Below are positions 6,610 through 10,916 of a stretch of DNA of 10,916 nucleotides, in pieces (within the stretch, counting starts at the first letter, position 1; each line of letters opens with the position of its first letter). The notes below the pieces were generated by a model. That model made no database searches, was not told the DNA's origin, and saw only the letters and a list, made by a program, of their open reading frames with translations. This DNA is from an uncultured Clostridia bacterium (lineage in GTDB: Bacteria; Bacillota; Clostridia; Oscillospirales; Acutalibacteraceae), in the NCBI GenBank assembly GCA_946626015.1, contig CAMOTT010000051.1, positions 1 to 10,916 on the forward strand, read 5' to 3'. Made by a program: the position numbers and the translations under genes.

Positions 6610-6650
6610 AAAAGGTTCATCTTTTGGCAGACAAAAGATGAACCTTTTCA
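6610..6650 (+). terminator. Long hairpin terminator of tRNA-Leu
   Basis: A 17-bp perfect stem (6610-6626 with 6632-6648), 5-nt loop; the 3' arm ends CCTTTTC. It starts two bases after the tRNA CCA. The A-run in the 5' arm and T-run in the 3' arm pair with each other, as in many Firmicutes terminators. Confidence 0.8.
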
Positions 6651-6653
6651 ACT

Positions 6654-6828
6654 AAATCCGTCCTTTCGGACGGAAGAAATCCTCACTTCGTTCGGATGAA
6701 ATCGCCTTCGGCGGTGAAATTCCGCTTTGCGGGATGAATGGATGGATTTAATTTCACCGTGAGCGTAAGCGAACGATTTCACCAAAGGCAAGGACTTTGA
6801 TTTCACCGAGGCGGAGCCTCGATTTCAC
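6654..6828. repeat. Two-armed array of mini-hairpins separated by GAAAT / ATTTC spacers
   Basis: Left arm: short stems CCGTCC/GGACGG (6658-6673), ATCC/GGAT (6679-6697), CGCC/GGCG (6703-6713) and CCGC/GCGG (6722-6732), separated by (G)ATGAAAT or GGTGAAAT. Right arm, with spacers reading ATTTCACC (the inverse complement): a hairpin at 6758-6775 with GTAA loop and flanking GA/GA, CAAAG/CTTTG (6783-6799) and CGAGGC/GCCTCG (6807-6821). The arms meet near 6735-6750, and AAATCCGTCC (6654-6663) pairs with GGATGGATTT (6740-6749) save for one wobble-type position. No coding potential is seen. The units differ in sequence, so it is not a CRISPR array. A dispersed structural repeat or non-autonomous mobile element is likely. 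Confidence 0.6.
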
Positions 6829-6877
6829 TGTTGCAGCCATTGTATCTTTATGCAACTATATTATTGAGGTGATTACT

Positions 6878-6931
6878 TTGGCAGAGAATAAACTGTCTGA
6901 AATATCAGCAGAAAAAATGAGCAAATCATAA
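6878..6931 (+). pseudogene. Short ORF, possible remnant of a four-helix-bundle protein gene
   Basis: TTG at 6878 follows GAGGTGA (6866-6872) by 5 nt, a good RBS, and opens a 17-codon frame M/LAENKLSEISAEKMSKS. The start resembles, from memory, the N-terminus of four-helix-bundle (23S rRNA intervening-sequence type) proteins of Clostridia, which begin with ENKLSxxSxxF. The frame stops at 6929 and no continuation of the family is visible afterward. It may be a truncated gene, a short peptide, or chance. Confidence 0.25.
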
Positions 6932-6936
6932 ATAAC

Positions 6937-6983
6937 ATGTACCTTTTAGGCGTTTTTTTGCTTGGAAATGTACCTTTTGGGCG
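6937..6983. repeat. Two direct copies of ATGTACCTTTTRGGCG
   Basis: Copies at 6937-6952 and 6968-6983 differ at one base and start 31 bp apart. Spaced direct repeats beginning TGTAC next to a broken ORF could be an end of a lost insertion sequence, since IS21-type ends carry several such repeats; no transposase is present in the window. Confidence 0.5.
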
Positions 6984-7042
6984 CACTTATACATTAAAAT
7001 CATCCGGTCAATCCGGGGGATTATTTGCACCTGAAGTCGCAC

Positions 7043-7080
7043 AAAAAGATCAAAGGACCGGAGCAGCTCCGGTCCTTTTG
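7043..7080. terminator. Terminator of the HtrA gene, possibly bidirectional
   Basis: A 12-bp stem (7052-7063 with 7067-7078) with a 3-nt loop. On the minus strand it is followed by GATCTTTTTGTG and lies 18 nt after the protease stop. On the plus strand the 3' arm ends CCTTTTG. The stretch 6990-7050 before it shows no feature that I can support. Confidence 0.85.
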
Positions 7081-7097
7081 GTATATATTATTTCATA

Positions 7098-8777
<1,680 letters not shown>

Positions 8778-8922
8778 TGTTAATACCTCCGTGCGTTTAT
8801 TTGGATTGACCCTTGCGGATCTCTTTTGAACTTAAGCCTATTTTAACCTGCCAATATTAAAAAACTTTGAACATTGGATAAACTAATTTAAAAAATAATA
8901 TTATCCTTACGTAAACAACAGC

Positions 8923-10467
8923 TTAATCCTCCGGAACTCCCGGCAGCTCAAAGGAGAACTCGGTATATTCGCCCTCCACGCTGTCCACTGTGATCTTGCC
9001 GTCGTGCATATCTATTATTGTTTTAACTATATATAAGCCAAGGCCTGCGCCCTTAACATCGTAGCTTCGGGATTTGTCCACCTTATAGAACCGCTCAAAT
9101 ATTTTCCCAAGCTCCTCCGACGGGATGCCCGCTCCGCTGTTCCTGATGGAGAAGAAGGCGGTGTTTTCCTCCGTCCTTCTCAGGGTGATGGCAATATAGC
9201 CTGACGGCTCGGTGAATTTGATGGCATTGTCCACCAAATTATAAACCACCTGGTTTATCATTGATTCGTCCGCGTTCACATAAACGCTGCCGATCTCCTC
9301 CAGCCCGTGCACCTCTATACATTTGTTTTCTATAACGTGCTCAAATGACAGCAGGGTCTTGAACACCATATCGCTGAGGTCAAAGGTGGTTATGTTCAGC
9401 TCAAGCTCCCCCGCCTCGCTTTTGGACATATTCAGCATACCGGTAACCAGCCGCGAAAGCCGCTTGATCTCGTCCGAGACCGTAGTAAGGTACTGCGCGT
9501 GTTTATCCTCGGGGATAGTGCCATCAAGTATACCGTCAATAAAGCCGCTTATTGTGGTCATTGGGGTTTTCAGCTCGTGGGAGACATTCGCCACAAAGCT
9601 CCTGCGCGAGGTTTCCATTGTGGCAAGGGCCTTTGCCATGGCGTTCAGCGCCCCGGCAAGCTCGCCCAGCTCGTCGTCGTCCTTTATGGTGACCCGATAG
9701 CTGAAATCGCCCTTTGAGTATCGGCTTGTGGCAATCGCCATCTGCCTCAGGGGCTTTATCATCCGGTAGGACATAACGTATATAACAACAAAGGCAATGA
9801 ACAGCGACAGCGCCGCGGACACTAAGAACATCCTCAAAAGATCGGAGACATACTCCCCGGCTCCGTTGGCAAAGTACCTTGTGGCGCAGACAACGCCCAC
9901 TATGCTGTCGTCTATAACGATCGGCTCAGCAACTATGAATCTCCTTTCACGGAAGGCCCCGTCCATATTGCTGATCTCCGTCACGCTGCCGTTTTTGACC
10001 GCATCCAATATTCTGCCGGACAGTACATAATTGTCGTGAATAACACAGCCGCCCATAACTATCATATTCTGATGCAGCTGCTCCTTGCAGTAGATCACTT
10101 TCCCCGTATCAACACTGCAAACCACAATGTCCGAATCAATAGCCTTTGAAATTGTGCTGAGCATATTCAGCAGGATCCTTGCCGAGTTCCTCGTGCTGGG
10201 CGTGTCCATATAGTCCTCATCCCTGCCGGGGTCAAACATATCGGTCGTGACCGAGGCTATGTTTTTGACGTTTTCCTGCATCAGTTTTATTTTCTCCCTG
10301 GACCAGTACCGGGCGCCGAAAAGGGTCAGCGCCGAGCCAAGGATAAATATGCCGGCCAGTATCACGGAGGACATTGTGAAGAAATACCTCCTGAACAGTT
10401 TACTGTTGCGGCTTATATTGCGGTGATTTCTGAGAAAGGTTCTGTTTACCCTGGACAAAACGATCAT
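8923..10467 (-). CDS. Sensor histidine kinase with HAMP domain
   Basis: 514 residues. Basic N-terminus, membrane segment 1 (about 31-51), extracellular sensor region (52-208), membrane segment 2 (about 210-233), HAMP (234-288), HisKA with SHELKTP (phosphorylated His297), and HATPase with N box NLVDNAIKF (410-418), G1 box NSGAGIP, F box FERFYK and G2 GAGLGLYIVK. The G1 box has Asn443 where the usual motif has Asp; this variant occurs in related clostridial kinases, so activity is not excluded. The gene overlaps the response regulator by 4 nt (ATGA), supporting ATG 10467 and translational coupling, although an AGGAGG before codon 32 offers a less likely shorter start. The extracellular region resembles the CHASE/dCache-like sensor modules of Firmicutes kinases only in size and placement; the signal is unknown. 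An envelope-stress role is inferred from the adjacent protease. Confidence 0.93.
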   Translation of the reverse strand: MIVLSRVNRTFLRNHRNISRNSKLFRRYFFTMSSVILAGIFILGSALTLFGARYWSREKIKLMQENVKNIASVTTDMFDPGRDEDYMDTPSTRNSARILLNMLSTISKAIDSDIVVCSVDTGKVIYCKEQLHQNMIVMGGCVIHDNYVLSGRILDAVKNGSVTEISNMDGAFRERRFIVAEPIVIDDSIVGVVCATRYFANGAGEYVSDLLRMFLVSAALSLFIAFVVIYVMSYRMIKPLRQMAIATSRYSKGDFSYRVTIKDDDELGELAGALNAMAKALATMETSRRSFVANVSHELKTPMTTISGFIDGILDGTIPEDKHAQYLTTVSDEIKRLSRLVTGMLNMSKSEAGELELNITTFDLSDMVFKTLLSFEHVIENKCIEVHGLEEIGSVYVNADESMINQVVYNLVDNAIKFTEPSGYIAITLRRTEENTAFFSIRNSGAGIPSEELGKIFERFYKVDKSRSYDVKGAGLGLYIVKTIIDMHDGKITVDSVEGEYTEFSFELPGVPED

Positions 10468-10916
10468 TCCTTGGTCTCAAATTTATAACCTACGCTCCAT
10501 ACGGTTTTAAGGCTCCACTTGTCGGATACGCCCTCCAGCTTTTCGCGGAGGCGTTTGACGTGGACGTCCACGGTTCTTGAATCGCCGAAATAATCAAAGC
10601 CCCAGACCTCGTCCAGCAGCTGATTTCTTGTAAAGACTCTGTTTGGGTTGCTTGCAAGGTGATAAATCAGCTCCAGCTCCTTGGGGGGAGTGTCCACCTT
10701 TTCTCCCTTTACGCACATTTCATAATTTGTCAGGTTGATCGTCAGGTTGTCGTAAGAGACTTCCTTTACCCCTGCTTCGGGCTTGTCCGCATTAAAGCGC
10801 CTGAGCACAGCCTTGACTCTGGCCACAAGCTCCTTTGTATCAAAGGGCTTGACGATATAATCATCCGCTCCCAGTTCAAGACCCAGCACCTTGTCGAACA
10901 CCTCGCCCTTGGCGGT
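10464..10916 (-). CDS. OmpR/PhoB-family response regulator (5' partial)
   Basis: The frame is open to the window edge, so the N-terminus and phosphoacceptor Asp are missing; the GTG at 10901 is internal. The visible part holds the end of the receiver domain (LGADDYIVKPF, with the conserved Lys-Pro, then ELVARVKAVLRR) and the complete winged-helix DNA-binding domain, including TPPKELELIYHL, VWGFDYFGDSRTVDVHVKRLR and SVGYKF. It is the partner of the kinase encoded next to it (ATGA overlap). Target promoters cannot be read from this window; the downstream protease gene is the obvious candidate. Confidence 0.95.
   Translation of the reverse strand, partial: TAKGEVFDKVLGLELGADDYIVKPFDTKELVARVKAVLRRFNADKPEAGVKEVSYDNLTINLTNYEMCVKGEKVDTPPKELELIYHLASNPNRVFTRNQLLDEVWGFDYFGDSRTVDVHVKRLREKLEGVSDKWSLKTVWSVGYKFETKE

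Noticed and set aside
6654..6828. CRISPR array
   Set aside because: Hairpin units are unlike one another, spacers are 5-8 bases and conserved, the opposite of CRISPR; no cas genes.
9133..9144. Kinase inactivation by Asp to Asn change in the G1 box
   Set aside because: Other ATPase boxes are intact and similar Asn variants occur in related kinases, so I do not claim loss of activity.

Overview
The window looks like a chromosomal segment of a Gram-positive anaerobe of the Clostridia, most likely Oscillospiraceae/Ruminococcus-like. Support comes from a GlpA-type FAD oxidoreductase followed by a DUF1667 gene, a secreted DUF6273/lipase/Ig-like protein, a Thr-rich lipoprotein, an HtrA protease with one N-terminal membrane anchor, strong GGAGG ribosome binding sites and a CCA-encoding tRNA-Leu. 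This placement is inferred from gene content, not from a search. There is no rRNA, no CRISPR array and no intact transposase gene.

Layout. Plus strand, 1-1330: the 3' end of a two-gene oxidoreductase operon, closed by a strong hairpin terminator (1352-1387). 1430-1592: palindromic repeat DNA between convergent genes. Minus strand, 1593-4220: a large secreted multidomain protein (signal peptide, DUF6273, class 3 lipase fold, Ig-like Big_2, aromatic C-terminal tail). It is preceded at 4237-4434 by a promoter, a nested-stem RNA and an intrinsic terminator placed just before its ribosome binding site. Minus strand, 4489-5436: a Thr-rich lipoprotein of unknown function with its own promoter and terminator. 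Minus strand, 5600-6388: a NagD-type HAD phosphatase starting at TTG. Plus strand, 6524-6608: tRNA-Leu(UAG) with its own promoter and terminator. 6650-7050: no intact gene, but a two-armed array of mini-hairpins, a 17-codon ORF that may be a gene remnant, and two spaced copies of a 16-bp direct repeat. Minus strand, 7098-8777: HtrA-like protease. Minus strand, 8923 to the end: a sensor histidine kinase overlapping by 4 nt an OmpR-family response regulator cut by the window edge.

How parts fit. The response regulator, kinase and HtrA protease run in the same direction and plausibly form an envelope-stress module, comparable in logic to CssRS and HtrB of Bacillus. The lipase gene and the lipoprotein gene appear to be separate transcription units for extracellular products. 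The most unusual element is the leader of the lipase gene: every pair of its 14-bp outer stem, including two G-U wobbles, forms only in the minus-strand RNA, and it ends in a UUCG-capped hairpin with six U residues. This implies either a regulated attenuator or a roughly 160-nt independent small RNA. I could not match it to a known riboswitch class by eye.
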